A stretch of DNA of 23,371 bases from CALAEC01 sp050692915. Its GTDB lineage: Bacteria; Actinomycetota; UBA4738; CALAEC01. A program made the translations under genes and the position numbers. Below, in pieces: positions 1 through 7,597 of this stretch. Location of the stretch: contig JBOGVU010000038.1 in assembly GCA_050692915.1 (NCBI GenBank), positions 1-23,371 of the forward strand, written 5' to 3'. Within the stretch, counting starts at the first letter, position 1, and each line of letters opens with the position of its first letter. The notes beneath the pieces are model-generated. The model saw only the letters and a list, made by a program, of their open reading frames with translations, was not told the origin of the DNA and did no database searches.

Positions 1-402
1 ATCTTGTTCCACCCGGTGCCGTGGGAGTTCCACGCCGTCCACCATCCCTCGTACATCGACTTCTTCGAGGAGGTCCTGGCGGAGACCACCGACCCGGCGC
101 AGATCGAGTCGAAGTTCGAGCAGCAGTACGCCACCGACCCGTGGTACGTGCACCTGTACCGGACCTCGAACGCGTACCACGGCGTCCACCCCTTCTACAT
201 GTGGTACTGGGGCGCGCATGCTCTGGATCACCTCGGGGACGTGATCTTCGTGGGCGGCGACCGCCGGTCGGTCCGGCGGATGGGCTTCCGGGCCGCGTCC
301 ACGTTCGCCGACGCGCTGGAGATGGCCCGGGAGCGCGTCGGGGGCAGCCCCACGATCACGTACCTGCACTCGCCGCCCCTGGCGCTGGCCGAGGTGCGGT
401 GA
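1..402 (+). CDS. LarA-like (lactate racemase domain) protein, C-terminal part; 5' end cut by window
   Basis: The reading frame is open from the first base, so this is the last 133 residues of a longer protein. The sequence looks like the C-terminal domain of the LarA/DUF2088 family (nickel-pincer lactate racemase and relatives). It is rich in His, Tyr and Trp (PWEFHAVHHPSY, HPFYMWYWGAHALDH) and then has a small alpha/beta segment (VIFVGGDRRSVRRMGF, then an alanine-rich helix) as I recall for the family's end. The nickel-cofactor and catalytic residues lie mostly in the missing N-terminal part, so racemase activity cannot be inferred; many family members are not lactate racemases. The stop codon shares one base with the ATG of the acyltransferase gene (TGATG), so the two are almost certainly co-transcribed. 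The family call rests on remembered sequence resemblance and could be wrong. Confidence 0.55.
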   Translation: MLFHPVPWEFHAVHHPSYIDFFEEVLAETTDPAQIESKFEQQYATDPWYVHLYRTSNAYHGVHPFYMWYWGAHALDHLGDVIFVGGDRRSVRRMGFRAASTFADALEMARERVGGSPTITYLHSPPLALAEVR

Positions 403-1313
403 TGGCCTCCCTGCTCGACGAGATTCGGCAGGTGGCCCGGGGGTGGCGGTGGGGCCGCCGGCCCCTGGTCCCGCGGTCGGCCGAGCCGTTCGCCCCGCCG
501 CCGGAGCCCCGGGAGTTCCCCACCGAGTGGGCCCGCACCCCCTTGGGCAGGGCCGCCCGGGCGGCGATCCAGCGCTTCGCTCTCAGGCCCCTGGTGTGGT
601 CCGAGACGGACCCGAGGGTCCATGGGCTCGACCATCTCGAGCGGCTCCGGGGCCCGGTCGTGTTCGTGGCCAACCACTCCAGCCACCTCGACGCCCCGCT
701 GATCCTGTGCTCGCTACCGGAGAGGTGGCGCCGCAGGACCGCGGTGGGGGCCGCGGCCGACTACTTCTTCGACGTGTGGTGGCGGGCCGCCGGCACCGCG
801 CTGGTGTTCAACGCGTTCCCGGTGGAGCGCTCCGGCGGCCGGCGCCTGTCCGACACGCCGTGGCGGCTGCTCAGGGAGGGGTGGAGCATGGTGGTGTTCC
901 CCGAGGGCACCAGGTCGAAGGACGGCTGGGTGGGCCGGTTCCGGCCCGGCGTGGCCAGGCTGTGCGCCGGCGCGGGTGTCCCCGCCGTGCCGGTGGCCAT
1001 CCGAGGGTCCTTCGCCGCCATGCCCAGGGGAAGGGGCTGGCCTCTGCCCGGTCGGTTCCCGGTCTCGGTTCGATACGGTCCGCCGGTCTTCCCGGAGCCG
1101 GGCGAGGGCGCCCGGGCCTTCATGGAGCGCCTGTCGGATGCCATGGCCCGGCTGTGGGACGAGGATCGGCACGACTGGTGGGGGGCCCAGGTCCGGGCGG
1201 CTCGCGGACGGACCCCGCTCCCGGCGGGACCGAGCGGCCCCAGGTGGCTCCGCGTGTGGGAGGCCTCCCGGCCGCTCCCTCGACGCCGGACCCGCCCCAG
1301 GGTCTGGTCCTGA
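402..1313 (+). CDS. PlsC-type 1-acyl-glycerol-3-phosphate acyltransferase family protein
   Basis: A 303-residue membrane-associated acyltransferase that probably transfers an acyl chain to lysophosphatidate or a related acceptor in phospholipid synthesis. The catalytic motif NHSSHLD (residues 91-97) is the family's NHxxxxD box. FPEGTRS (166-172) is the acyl-acceptor phosphate-binding box, followed by GRFRPGVARL, and a VPAVPVAIRG segment forms the family's fourth block. The first 80 residues are Pro/Arg-rich with no clear membrane helix; the C-terminus is Arg-rich and probably loose. The ATG at 402 overlaps the preceding stop by one base and is the only start consistent with the domain. Translational coupling to both neighbours is likely. 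Substrate specificity cannot be read from sequence. Confidence 0.85.
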   Translation: MASLLDEIRQVARGWRWGRRPLVPRSAEPFAPPPEPREFPTEWARTPLGRAARAAIQRFALRPLVWSETDPRVHGLDHLERLRGPVVFVANHSSHLDAPLILCSLPERWRRRTAVGAAADYFFDVWWRAAGTALVFNAFPVERSGGRRLSDTPWRLLREGWSMVVFPEGTRSKDGWVGRFRPGVARLCAGAGVPAVPVAIRGSFAAMPRGRGWPLPGRFPVSVRYGPPVFPEPGEGARAFMERLSDAMARLWDEDRHDWWGAQVRAARGRTPLPAGPSGPRWLRVWEASRPLPRRRTRPRVWS

Positions 1314-1945
1314 ACGCCACGGTCCTCCTCCTGGTTCGGCACGGCGTGACCGATGCCACCGGGAAGCGCCTGTACGGACGTACGCCGGGGGTCCATCTCT
1401 CCGAGCGGGGCCGGGTCCAGGCCGATGCGGTGGCGGAGCGGCTGGCGGCCCTGCCGATCCGAGCGGTGTACACGAGCCCGCTGGAGCGCTGCCGGGAGAC
1501 CGCCGCCCCGATCGCCCGAGCGCTCGGCCTCCGGGTCCGGACGGACCGCGGCGTGCTGGAGACGGATATCGGTGCGTGGACCGGACGAACCTTCGGCCAG
1601 ATCCGCCGCTTCGGCCTGTGGCGCCAGATCCTTACCGTGCCGTCCTCGGCCCGGTTCCCCCAGGGCGAATCGCTGGCCGAGGTCCAGGCCCGAACCGTGA
1701 AGGCCTTGGAGGCCATCGCATCGCGGCACCAGACGGAGATCGTCGTGGTGGTGAGCCACGGCGATCCGATCCGCCTGGCGCTGGCCCACTACGCGGGAGC
1801 CCACCTCGACCACTTCCAGCGACTCGAGGTGGCCCCCGGCTCGGTCTCCGCCGTGGCGATAGGCGGTCTCTCCCCCCGCGTCCTCCGCGTGAACGACACG
1901 GGTGACCTCTCGGATCTGCTCCCACGGAGGACGCCCCGGCGCTGA
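1256..1945 (+). CDS. Histidine phosphatase superfamily protein, MSMEG_4193-type putative phosphomutase
   Basis: A single-domain histidine phosphatase/phosphoglycerate-mutase-like enzyme. The phospho-accepting His is in LLVRHGVTDA (H29 from the GTG start). SPLERCRETA supplies the conserved Arg, LETDIGAWTG the acidic residue, and VVSHGDPIRLALAHYAG the second catalytic His. The sequence matches the actinobacterial MSMEG_4193/Rv2135c family (TIGR03848), and the next two genes are the family's usual partners. The start is unsure. GTG 1256 is the nearest ordinary start but overlaps the acyltransferase by 58 nt and adds an unlikely Pro-rich leader. Family members begin close to the ATVLLLVRHG strand, which would fit CTG at 1310 overlapping the upstream TGA (CTGA). 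No good Shine-Dalgarno supports either. The physiological substrate is not known to me. Confidence 0.85.
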   Translation: MGGLPAAPSTPDPPQGLVLNATVLLLVRHGVTDATGKRLYGRTPGVHLSERGRVQADAVAERLAALPIRAVYTSPLERCRETAAPIARALGLRVRTDRGVLETDIGAWTGRTFGQIRRFGLWRQILTVPSSARFPQGESLAEVQARTVKALEAIASRHQTEIVVVVSHGDPIRLALAHYAGAHLDHFQRLEVAPGSVSAVAIGGLSPRVLRVNDTGDLSDLLPRRTPRR

Positions 1946-1950
1946 CGGTG

Positions 1951-1956
1951 GGAGGA
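1951..1956 (+). promoter_or_regulatory. Ribosome binding site of the DUF3090 gene
   Basis: GGAGGA lies 7 nt before GTG 1964 in the 18-nt gap after the phosphomutase stop. It fixes GTG 1964 as the start. Confidence 0.7.
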
Positions 1957-1963
1957 TAGGGCG

Positions 1964-2503
1964 GTGATCGAGCTCGATCCCGTCGACCGCATCACCGCGG
2001 GAGCGGTCGGGCCGCCGGGGGAGCGGGTCTTCTACCTCCAGGGCCGTCAGGCCGACAGACTGGTGACGGTGCTCCTCGAGAAACAGCAGATCGAGCTGCT
2101 GTCGGCCTCGCTCGTAGAGATCCTGGCCCGCACGGGGAAGGAGACCGGGGAGGGGCCCGGCGAGGAGGAGATGGGCCTGGAGGATCCCGTCTTACCCGAG
2201 TGGCGGGCCGGCCGACTGTCGATCGGCTACGACGAGGCTCGCGATCTCGTCCTGCTCGAATGCGAGGAGTACATGGAGGGCTCCGAGGACGAGGAGGACG
2301 ACGACGACGAGGACGTGGACGGGCCGGAGGCGGCCCGGATCCGCTTCTGGGCCTCCCGCGAGCAGGCCCTGGCCCTGGCCCGGCATGGCGCGGCGGTGGC
2401 CGCGGCCGGGCGCCCCCGGTGCGAGCTCTGCGGCAACCCCCTCGATCCCGAGGGCCACGTGTGCCCCGCCCTGAACGGCCACCGCGGAGCGGAGCCGGCG
2501 TGA
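1964..2503 (+). CDS. DUF3090 family protein with C-terminal zinc-binding motif
   Basis: A 179-residue cytosolic protein of unknown biochemical role. It matches the actinobacterial DUF3090 family (TIGR03847; Rv2134c). The N-terminal signature is GERVFYLQGRQADRLVTVLL (residues 19-38), with a middle strand pair RAGRLSIGYDEARDLVLLECEE. The C-terminus has C153-x2-C156 ... H165-x-C167 ... H173 (CELCGNPLDPEGHVCP), a probable zinc site. Residues 105-119 are almost all Asp/Glu, an acidic insert that looks unstructured. The gene sits between the phosphomutase (18 nt upstream) and the SCO1664-like gene (4-nt GTGA overlap), the arrangement that is conserved across Actinobacteria. The three proteins probably act in one pathway, but I know of no demonstrated reaction. 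Confidence 0.88.
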   Translation: MIELDPVDRITAGAVGPPGERVFYLQGRQADRLVTVLLEKQQIELLSASLVEILARTGKETGEGPGEEEMGLEDPVLPEWRAGRLSIGYDEARDLVLLECEEYMEGSEDEEDDDDEDVDGPEAARIRFWASREQALALARHGAAVAAAGRPRCELCGNPLDPEGHVCPALNGHRGAEPA

Positions 2504-3213
2504 AGACCGAAGACGATCTCGGGGCGCTCCTCGAGCGCGGCGACCTCGAGGTGGTCGGCCTGCTCCCCCGAGCCTCGAACTTCACGTTCCTCGGCCGGGT
2601 CCGGTCCGGAGGGCGTTCCGTGCCGGTCGTCTACAAGCCCCGGGCCGGGGAGACGCCGCTGTGGGACTTCCCCGACGGCACGCTGTGCAACAGGGAGGTC
2701 GCGGCGTCGGTACTGGCCGACGCGCTCGGATGGCCGAACGTCCCTCCCATGGTCCTCCGCGACGGGCCCCAGGGAGTCGGGTCCGTTCAGCGCTTCGTGG
2801 AGGCCGACCCCGCCCAGCACTACCTCACCCTCCGGGAGCGGCGGCTCGACGAGTTCCGGCCCGTGGCGGCCTTCGACGTCGTGGCCGGGAACGGCGACCG
2901 CAAGTCGGGGCATTGCCTCCTCGGCGAGGACGGGCGCGTCTGGGTGGTTGACCACGGGCTGTGCTTCAACGTCGAGCCCGTCCTCCGCACCGTGATCTGG
3001 GACTTCGCGGGCCGGCCGGTGCCCGGCGACCTGCTCGCCGACCTCGGTCGCATCGCCGGGGAGCTTCGCCGGGGACCGCTCCGGCGGCGCATGCTGGACC
3101 TGCTGGCCGAGGAGGAGGTGGACGCCACCGCCGACCGGGCGGAGGCGCTGCGTTCGGCAGGCGTATTCCCATCGCCGGGGCCGGGCCGGTCGGTTCCCTG
3201 GCCGGCGATCTGA
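2500..3213 (+). CDS. SCO1664 family protein (PI3/PI4-kinase-like fold)
   Basis: A 237-residue protein of the SCO1664 family (TIGR03843; Rv2133c), distantly related to PI3/PI4-kinase and HipA-like phosphotransferases. Kinase-like landmarks are visible: VVYKP with K46 as the likely ATP-binding lysine; a catalytic-loop-like NGDRKSGH (131-138, with N131 and D133); and VVDHGLCF (149-156), whose D151 would be the metal-binding Asp. GTG 2500 overlaps the DUF3090 stop (GTGA), and a GGAG-rich stretch lies just upstream, so translation is coupled. The tail after about residue 210 is Pro/Gly-rich and probably disordered. It is the last gene of the plus-strand run. The substrate is unknown; a small molecule shared with the neighbouring phosphomutase is a reasonable inference. 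Confidence 0.85.
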   Translation: MKTEDDLGALLERGDLEVVGLLPRASNFTFLGRVRSGGRSVPVVYKPRAGETPLWDFPDGTLCNREVAASVLADALGWPNVPPMVLRDGPQGVGSVQRFVEADPAQHYLTLRERRLDEFRPVAAFDVVAGNGDRKSGHCLLGEDGRVWVVDHGLCFNVEPVLRTVIWDFAGRPVPGDLLADLGRIAGELRRGPLRRRMLDLLAEEEVDATADRAEALRSAGVFPSPGPGRSVPWPAI

Positions 3214-3228
3214 GTGCTCGCGGCCGGC
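3201..3228. terminator. Possible hairpin between convergent genes
   Basis: GCCGGCGA (3201-3208) can pair with TCGCGGCCGGC (3218-3228), leaving a 3-nt bulge and a 9-nt loop that contains the SCO1664-like gene's stop codon. It lies where that gene meets the convergent exporter permease gene. There is no U-tract, so intrinsic termination is only a possibility; GC-rich DNA makes chance hairpins common. Confidence 0.25.
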
Positions 3229-3247
3229 TTCACCGTCCTGCGGTAGG

Positions 3248-4096
3248 TCAGCGGGGCCGGGCCGCGGCCAGGCGGTACAGCCGGACCGCAACGGGCACCA
3301 TGACGACCAGGATGGCCAGCAGCCAGGCCAGCGCCTTCCACTCCGAGCCATCCGGGATGGACAGGCTCCGGGCGGCGTCCGGTCCGAGGATCTGGGTCCG
3401 AACCGAGTTGACAACGTGGGTGATCGGCTGGTTCTCGACGAACGCGCGGAGCCACCCCGGCATGTTGACCGGGTTGACGAAGGCGCTGCTGGCGAAGGTG
3501 AACGGGAACAGCCAGATGAACCCGGCCGATTGGGCCACCTCGACGCTGCGCACGGCCAGACCCACCGACGCTCCCACCCAGGAGAACGTGAAGCTGAGGA
3601 GGAGCAAGAAGCCCACGGCGCTGATCCACCCGAACAGGGTGCCGTCCGGACGGAAGCCCACCAGCATCCCCACCACGATCATCACCCCGACGACGAACAT
3701 GTTCCGAACCAGGTCGGACAGGGTCCGGCCGGTGAGCACCGCCGAGGGAGCCATGGGCAGGGACCGGAACCGGTCGATCAGCCCCCGCTGGAGGTCGGCG
3801 GCCAGGCCGATGCCCGTGGCAACCGAGCCGAAGGCCACCGTCTGGACGAAGATCCCGGCCATCAGGAAGTTGATGTAGGTCTCGCCGCCACCGACGTCGA
3901 TCGAGCCGGCGAAGACGTACCGGAACAGGACCACGAACATGATCGGCTGGATGGTGGCGAACACGATCAGCTCTGGGATCCGAGGGATCTGGATCAGGTG
4001 GCGCTTCGCCATTACCACGGCGTGGGACAGCGCCCGGCTCACACCCGATGTCCGAACGGCGAGCTGGCGAACCGAAGGCTCCGTTTGCACGCTCAT
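3248..4096 (-). CDS. ABC-2 type (DrrB-like) exporter permease
   Basis: A 282-residue integral membrane protein, the permease half of an ABC-2 exporter. About six membrane helices are visible, near residues 43-65, 75-98, 132-150, 155-180, 188-210 and 255-275. The cytosolic loop DRFRSLPMAPSAVLTGR (108-124) is the conserved ABC-2 coupling segment. ATG 4096 overlaps the stop of the ATPase gene (ATGA), so the two subunits are translated together. It resembles the DrrB daunorubicin-export permeases, but that family name covers transporters for many lipids, drugs and glycopolymers, so the cargo is unknown. No biosynthetic gene cluster adjoins it to suggest one. Confidence 0.9.
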   Translation of the reverse strand: MSVQTEPSVRQLAVRTSGVSRALSHAVVMAKRHLIQIPRIPELIVFATIQPIMFVVLFRYVFAGSIDVGGGETYINFLMAGIFVQTVAFGSVATGIGLAADLQRGLIDRFRSLPMAPSAVLTGRTLSDLVRNMFVVGVMIVVGMLVGFRPDGTLFGWISAVGFLLLLSFTFSWVGASVGLAVRSVEVAQSAGFIWLFPFTFASSAFVNPVNMPGWLRAFVENQPITHVVNSVRTQILGPDAARSLSIPDGSEWKALAWLLAILVVMVPVAVRLYRLAAARPR

Positions 4097-5118
4097 CGGA
4101 CGGCCTCCCTGTCCCGCATCCCGGCGCCATCGCCCTCGGCGTCCTCTTCGGTGGGTTCGGCCACGCGACCGGTGAGCGTCAGGAACACGTCGTCGAGGGT
4201 GGGCCGGTGGAGACTGAGGTCGTCGAGGTGGATCCCCGCGGCGTCGAGCTCCCGGACCGCCGCGGCTAGCGCTCGTGCTCCCGCGGTGACCGGGACGGCG
4301 GCGTGCCGCCGTTCGGCTTCCACGTGGACGTCGGGGCCGCAGTGTGTCCGAAGGACGTCCACGGCCTTGTTGAGGTCGCCCTCGTCGGTGACGGTGACCT
4401 CCAGGCGCTCCCCTCCGATCCGGGACTTGAGCTGGTCCGTCGTCCCTTCGGCGATCACCCGTCCGCGGTCGAGCACGGCGATCCGGTCGGCCAGCCGGTC
4501 GGCCTCCTCCATGTACTGCGTGGTGAGCAGGATGGTGGCGCCGCCGGCGGCCAGCTGCTCGATGATGTCCCACATCCCCAGACGTCCCCGGGGGTCGAGC
4601 CCGGTGGTTGGCTCGTCCAGGAACAGCACCTCGGGGGCGAAGATGAGGCTGGCCGCAAGGTCGAGCCGCCGGCGCATCCCGCCCGAGAAGGTCTTCACCA
4701 CCCGGGAGGCCGCGTCGGCCAGGTCGAACTGGCTCAGCAGCTCCTCGGCCCGCCGTCTGGCCACGGCTTTGGGAAGGTTGTACAGGCGGCCGAACATCTC
4801 CAGGTTCTCCCGCCCGGTGAGGTACTCGTCGACGGCGGCATACTGGCCGGTCAGGCCGACCCGCGAACGGAGCTCGTCGGGCTGGCGGATCACATCCAGG
4901 CCGGCCACCTCGGCCGAGCCCTCGTCCGGGCGCAGCAGGGTGGTCAGCACCTTCACCGCGGTGGTCTTCCCCGCGCCGTTGGGGCCGAGGAGCCCGAACA
5001 CCGTGCCCGCTCCCACGGTCAGGTCCACGCCGTCCAGGGCCACCACGTCGCCGAACGACTTCCGGAGCCCCCGGGCCACGATGGCCGGGCCGCGCGAGGT
5101 CGCGATGGCGTCGCTCAA
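4093..5118 (-). CDS. ABC exporter ATPase (DrrA-like)
   Basis: A 341-residue ATP-binding subunit that energises the adjacent permease. Walker A is GPNGAGKT (45-52), the Q-loop is around LTGQYAAVDEYLTG, the signature SGGMRRR starts at 145, and Walker B VLFLDEPTTGLD starts at 164. The C-terminal 80 residues form the DrrA-type accessory domain, ending with HRPTLDDVFLTLTGR, which is characteristic of this group. I chose TTG 5118 over an in-frame GTG at 5178. A strong Shine-Dalgarno lies 8 nt upstream of the TTG, and the 20 extra residues from GTG would be Gly/Pro/Arg-rich with no family resemblance. The 3' end overlaps the permease start by 4 nt. Confidence 0.92.
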   Translation of the reverse strand: MSDAIATSRGPAIVARGLRKSFGDVVALDGVDLTVGAGTVFGLLGPNGAGKTTAVKVLTTLLRPDEGSAEVAGLDVIRQPDELRSRVGLTGQYAAVDEYLTGRENLEMFGRLYNLPKAVARRRAEELLSQFDLADAASRVVKTFSGGMRRRLDLAASLIFAPEVLFLDEPTTGLDPRGRLGMWDIIEQLAAGGATILLTTQYMEEADRLADRIAVLDRGRVIAEGTTDQLKSRIGGERLEVTVTDEGDLNKAVDVLRTHCGPDVHVEAERRHAAVPVTAGARALAAAVRELDAAGIHLDDLSLHRPTLDDVFLTLTGRVAEPTEEDAEGDGAGMRDREAVR

Positions 5119-5126
5119 CGGCTGTG

Positions 5127-5133
5127 TCCTCCC
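5127..5133 (-). promoter_or_regulatory. Ribosome binding site that decides the TTG start of the ABC ATPase
   Basis: On the minus strand this reads GGGAGGA, 8 nt upstream of TTG 5118. It supports the rare TTG start rather than GTG 5178. Confidence 0.7.
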
Positions 5134-5209
5134 TCGTGGCGCGCCGCCGGCGGGCGCCGGTGAGCGCGAGTATCCCACGGTAGCAGGTGATCGGTTCGGT
5201 GACCGCGCG

Positions 5210-5623
5210 CTACGGCCGGTCCTTCAGGCGGTACACGAACCGGAGGGCCTGCCAGTCCTCGTCGATCGAGCACGACTTGTTGTCCACCAGCCCCGCGTCG
5301 AGCCCGACCCGCTGGACGATCTCGAACGTCAGGTCGCTCTCGATCGGGGAAGCCTTCTTCGGCCAAGCGATCCACAGCCCGCCCGCGGGCGTGAGGGCGG
5401 CCGCGAGGCTAGGGAAGCGCCGCAGGAGCTCGGAGCGCTGGCTCGTGAAGAACACGATGAGGTCGAGCTCGCCTCTCGGACGGGAGTGGATCCTGACGCC
5501 ATCGGCGAGCGGTGCCAGGGCCTCACGGAAGCCCCTCGGGGAGCCGACTATGGCCACCTCGGCGCCGGCCCTGATGCCGAGTTTCTGGCTCAGCGGTGTG
5601 CCGGAGTAGTCCTTCTCCGCCAC
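5210..5623 (-). CDS. DUF3052 family protein
   Basis: A 137-residue soluble protein matching the actinobacterial DUF3052 family: opening KDYSGTPLSQKLGIRAG, central LDLIVFFTSQRSEL, then GGLWIAWPKK and an ending with the pattern SIDEDWQALRFVYRLKDR. The fold appears to be a small alpha/beta (Rossmann-like) domain without obvious catalytic residues; function is unknown. GTG 5623 begins one base after the stop of the VWA gene (TGA-G-GTG), with no recognisable Shine-Dalgarno, so it probably relies on re-initiation after the VWA protein. About 90 bases separate its stop from the ATPase start downstream, and I see no clear terminator there. Confidence 0.85.
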   Translation of the reverse strand: MAEKDYSGTPLSQKLGIRAGAEVAIVGSPRGFREALAPLADGVRIHSRPRGELDLIVFFTSQRSELLRRFPSLAAALTPAGGLWIAWPKKASPIESDLTFEIVQRVGLDAGLVDNKSCSIDEDWQALRFVYRLKDRP

Positions 5624-5624
5624 C

Positions 5625-7559
5625 TCAGGATGCCCGGCGGCGGACGTAGTCCCGGAGCACGAAGTCCCCGGCGGACTCGGCCGACATCAGGAACACCCGT
5701 CCCGAGGTCAGCCGGGCCAGCCGCTCCATGAATCGGGTCAGCCCCGGCGCCTCCTCGAGCATGAACACGTTGATGGTCACGCCGGCCCGGGCCAGGCGCA
5801 TGGCCTCGGTGAGGGTCAGCCGGATCGTCTCCGGGACCGGCGGCCACGAGAAGAACACCTGCTCGCCCTCGAGGTGGGCCGTGGGCTCCCCGTCGGTGAC
5901 CATCACAACCTGTCTTGACGCCCGGGGATGCCGGGCCAGCAGCCGCCCGGCCAGGTTGAACGCGTGCTGCATGTTCGTCCCGTATACGCGTTCCCATCCC
6001 GCGACCGTGAGATCCTCGGGCTCCAGGCGCCGGGCGTAGTCGGAGAACCCGATCAGGTACAGGGTGTCGTACGCGTATCGACCCTCGATCAGCGCGTGGA
6101 GGGCCAGGGCCATCCGCTTCGCCGGGACGAAGTGGCCCCGGAGCGGCATGGAGAAGGACAGATCGAGCAGGAGGGCGGTGGCGGTCTCCGTGCGGGTCTC
6201 GGCCTCCTCCAGCTCGAGGTCGTCGGGGACGATGCGCACGGCGCGGCCCGGGCCCTCACGCAGCACCGCGTTGAACACCGTGCGCTGGACGGCCACGGCC
6301 CCGGTATCGCCGAACCGCCACGGCCGAGTTGCCCCGGTCGGCTCGGTCAGGCCACCGGGCTCGCTCGCCTCGTGGACACCCTCGCGGTCGCGGCGGAGCC
6401 TCTCGAACACCCGGACCAGGGCTCGCTCCCCGAGCTTCCGGGCGCCCCTAGGTGTCACCTCCAGCCGCCCGCGGTTCCGCGTCACCAGCCCGGCCTGCTC
6501 AAGAGCTCGCTCGATCTCCTTCAGCCGGCGGACGTCGGCGGCGGCGGCCTCTCCGAGGGTCCGGCGGACGGCCTCCTCGTCGACGTCCTCGATCGACGCG
6601 CCCGGGTAGTCGCCCCGGAGGGCCTGGTCGACCTCCTCGAGCTCGTGGAGGCGCTCCAGCGCGTCCACGGTGGCCTGGAGCGGCATGGCCTCCTGGCCGC
6701 CGGCCAGGGCCGGCTCCCCCCACGGCATGTCGGGGAACAGGTCGGCCAGGTGCGAGGCCAGCCGGTCGGCCTCGAAGGCCAGGTCGAGGTCGCCCATCAC
6801 CTGGCGGGCCAGCTCCTCGAGCTCGCGTCGTCGGTCGGGGGGGAGCGAGGCCAGGAGGCGGCTCATGGCCGCCATCCGCCGGGCCATGTCCTCCAGGAGA
6901 TCCTCCAGGGTCCGGGGGCGATCGGGGAACAGGTCCCCATACCGCCCCATGAACCGGTCGAAGTCCTCCTGGGTGTGCTCGCCGCGGTCCCGGGCCTCGA
7001 TCATCGCGTTCAGGTCGGCGAGCATGTCCCTGGCTCGCTGAAGCTGGTCGGGCGTGAGGTTCTGCAGCCCCTCGGCCAGGCCCCGGAACCGGGCCCCCAG
7101 GATCTCCCGGGCCAGCTCCTCCATCAGGTCCTCGAACCGGCGACCGGCCTCCGGGTCGACGAAGCCGTACTCGCGCAGTTCGCGGAGCCGGCCGGGAAGG
7201 TCGGCGGGAAGGGAGTCGAGGTAACCCTCGCGGGCCCTGGCGTCGTCCTCGGTCCGGAACGAGAGCGCGGTCCGCTCCCGCTCCAGGATGTCGTCGAGCC
7301 GGCGGGCCAGGTCCTCCAGCGGCCCCTCGAGATCGAGGTTGGCCTGCTCGGCCCGCCGCGCCTGCCGCAGCCGTGCCGAGAGCGCGTCGGTGCCGCTGAA
7401 CCGGCCCCGGAGGCCCCGGCGCATCAGGCGGCGCATGGCCCCCTCGGCGCCTTCGCCGGCCAGGATCTCCTCGGACATCTCCTCCAGGAGGTCCCCGGCC
7501 GACAGGTCCGGGCCCAGCGGCTCCTGGGTCCCGTCCCACCGCGAGTACCGGATCCGCAC
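5625..7559 (-). CDS. VWA (von Willebrand factor A) domain protein, Rv0959-like partner of the AAA+ ATPase
   Basis: A 644-residue cytosolic protein with a C-terminal VWA domain. The metal-dependent adhesion site is complete: DLSFS (D466, S468, S470), GTNM (T528) and VTDGEPT (D556). The first 450 residues are highly charged and helical, rich in Glu/Arg/Leu with no known enzyme motif. It is not a secreted protein: there is no signal peptide or membrane helix. Such proteins work with MoxR/ChlI-like AAA+ ATPases as chaperone or metal-insertion machines, and this one matches M. tuberculosis Rv0959, whose partner Rv0958 corresponds to 9339-10766 here. The GTG start has no Shine-Dalgarno but carries TACGCT 6 nt upstream, implying a leaderless mRNA and its own promoter. 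The client substrate is unknown. Confidence 0.88.
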   Translation of the reverse strand: MRIRYSRWDGTQEPLGPDLSAGDLLEEMSEEILAGEGAEGAMRRLMRRGLRGRFSGTDALSARLRQARRAEQANLDLEGPLEDLARRLDDILERERTALSFRTEDDARAREGYLDSLPADLPGRLRELREYGFVDPEAGRRFEDLMEELAREILGARFRGLAEGLQNLTPDQLQRARDMLADLNAMIEARDRGEHTQEDFDRFMGRYGDLFPDRPRTLEDLLEDMARRMAAMSRLLASLPPDRRRELEELARQVMGDLDLAFEADRLASHLADLFPDMPWGEPALAGGQEAMPLQATVDALERLHELEEVDQALRGDYPGASIEDVDEEAVRRTLGEAAAADVRRLKEIERALEQAGLVTRNRGRLEVTPRGARKLGERALVRVFERLRRDREGVHEASEPGGLTEPTGATRPWRFGDTGAVAVQRTVFNAVLREGPGRAVRIVPDDLELEEAETRTETATALLLDLSFSMPLRGHFVPAKRMALALHALIEGRYAYDTLYLIGFSDYARRLEPEDLTVAGWERVYGTNMQHAFNLAGRLLARHPRASRQVVMVTDGEPTAHLEGEQVFFSWPPVPETIRLTLTEAMRLARAGVTINVFMLEEAPGLTRFMERLARLTSGRVFLMSAESAGDFVLRDYVRRRAS

Positions 7560-7565
7560 CCGACC

Positions 7566-7575
7566 AGCGTACGCT
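7566..7575. promoter_or_regulatory. Palindromic shared -10 element for divergent VWA and zinc-ribbon genes
   Basis: AGCGTACGCT is a perfect 10-bp palindrome, so TACGCT (a TANNNT -10 box) is present on both strands: minus at 7571-7566 and plus at 7570-7575. On the minus side, 6 nt separate it from GTG 7559 (leaderless). On the plus side it leaves a short leader holding the Shine-Dalgarno of the gene at 7598. No clear -35 box is seen on either side. Confidence 0.5.
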
Positions 7576-7597
7576 TCGGTGGACGGAAGGAGGACCG

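Noticed and set aside
2264..2325. Acidic Asp/Glu run in the DUF3090 protein as a novel domain
   Set aside because: It is a short low-complexity insert (GAC/GAG repeats) in an otherwise ordinary family member; probably a flexible loop.
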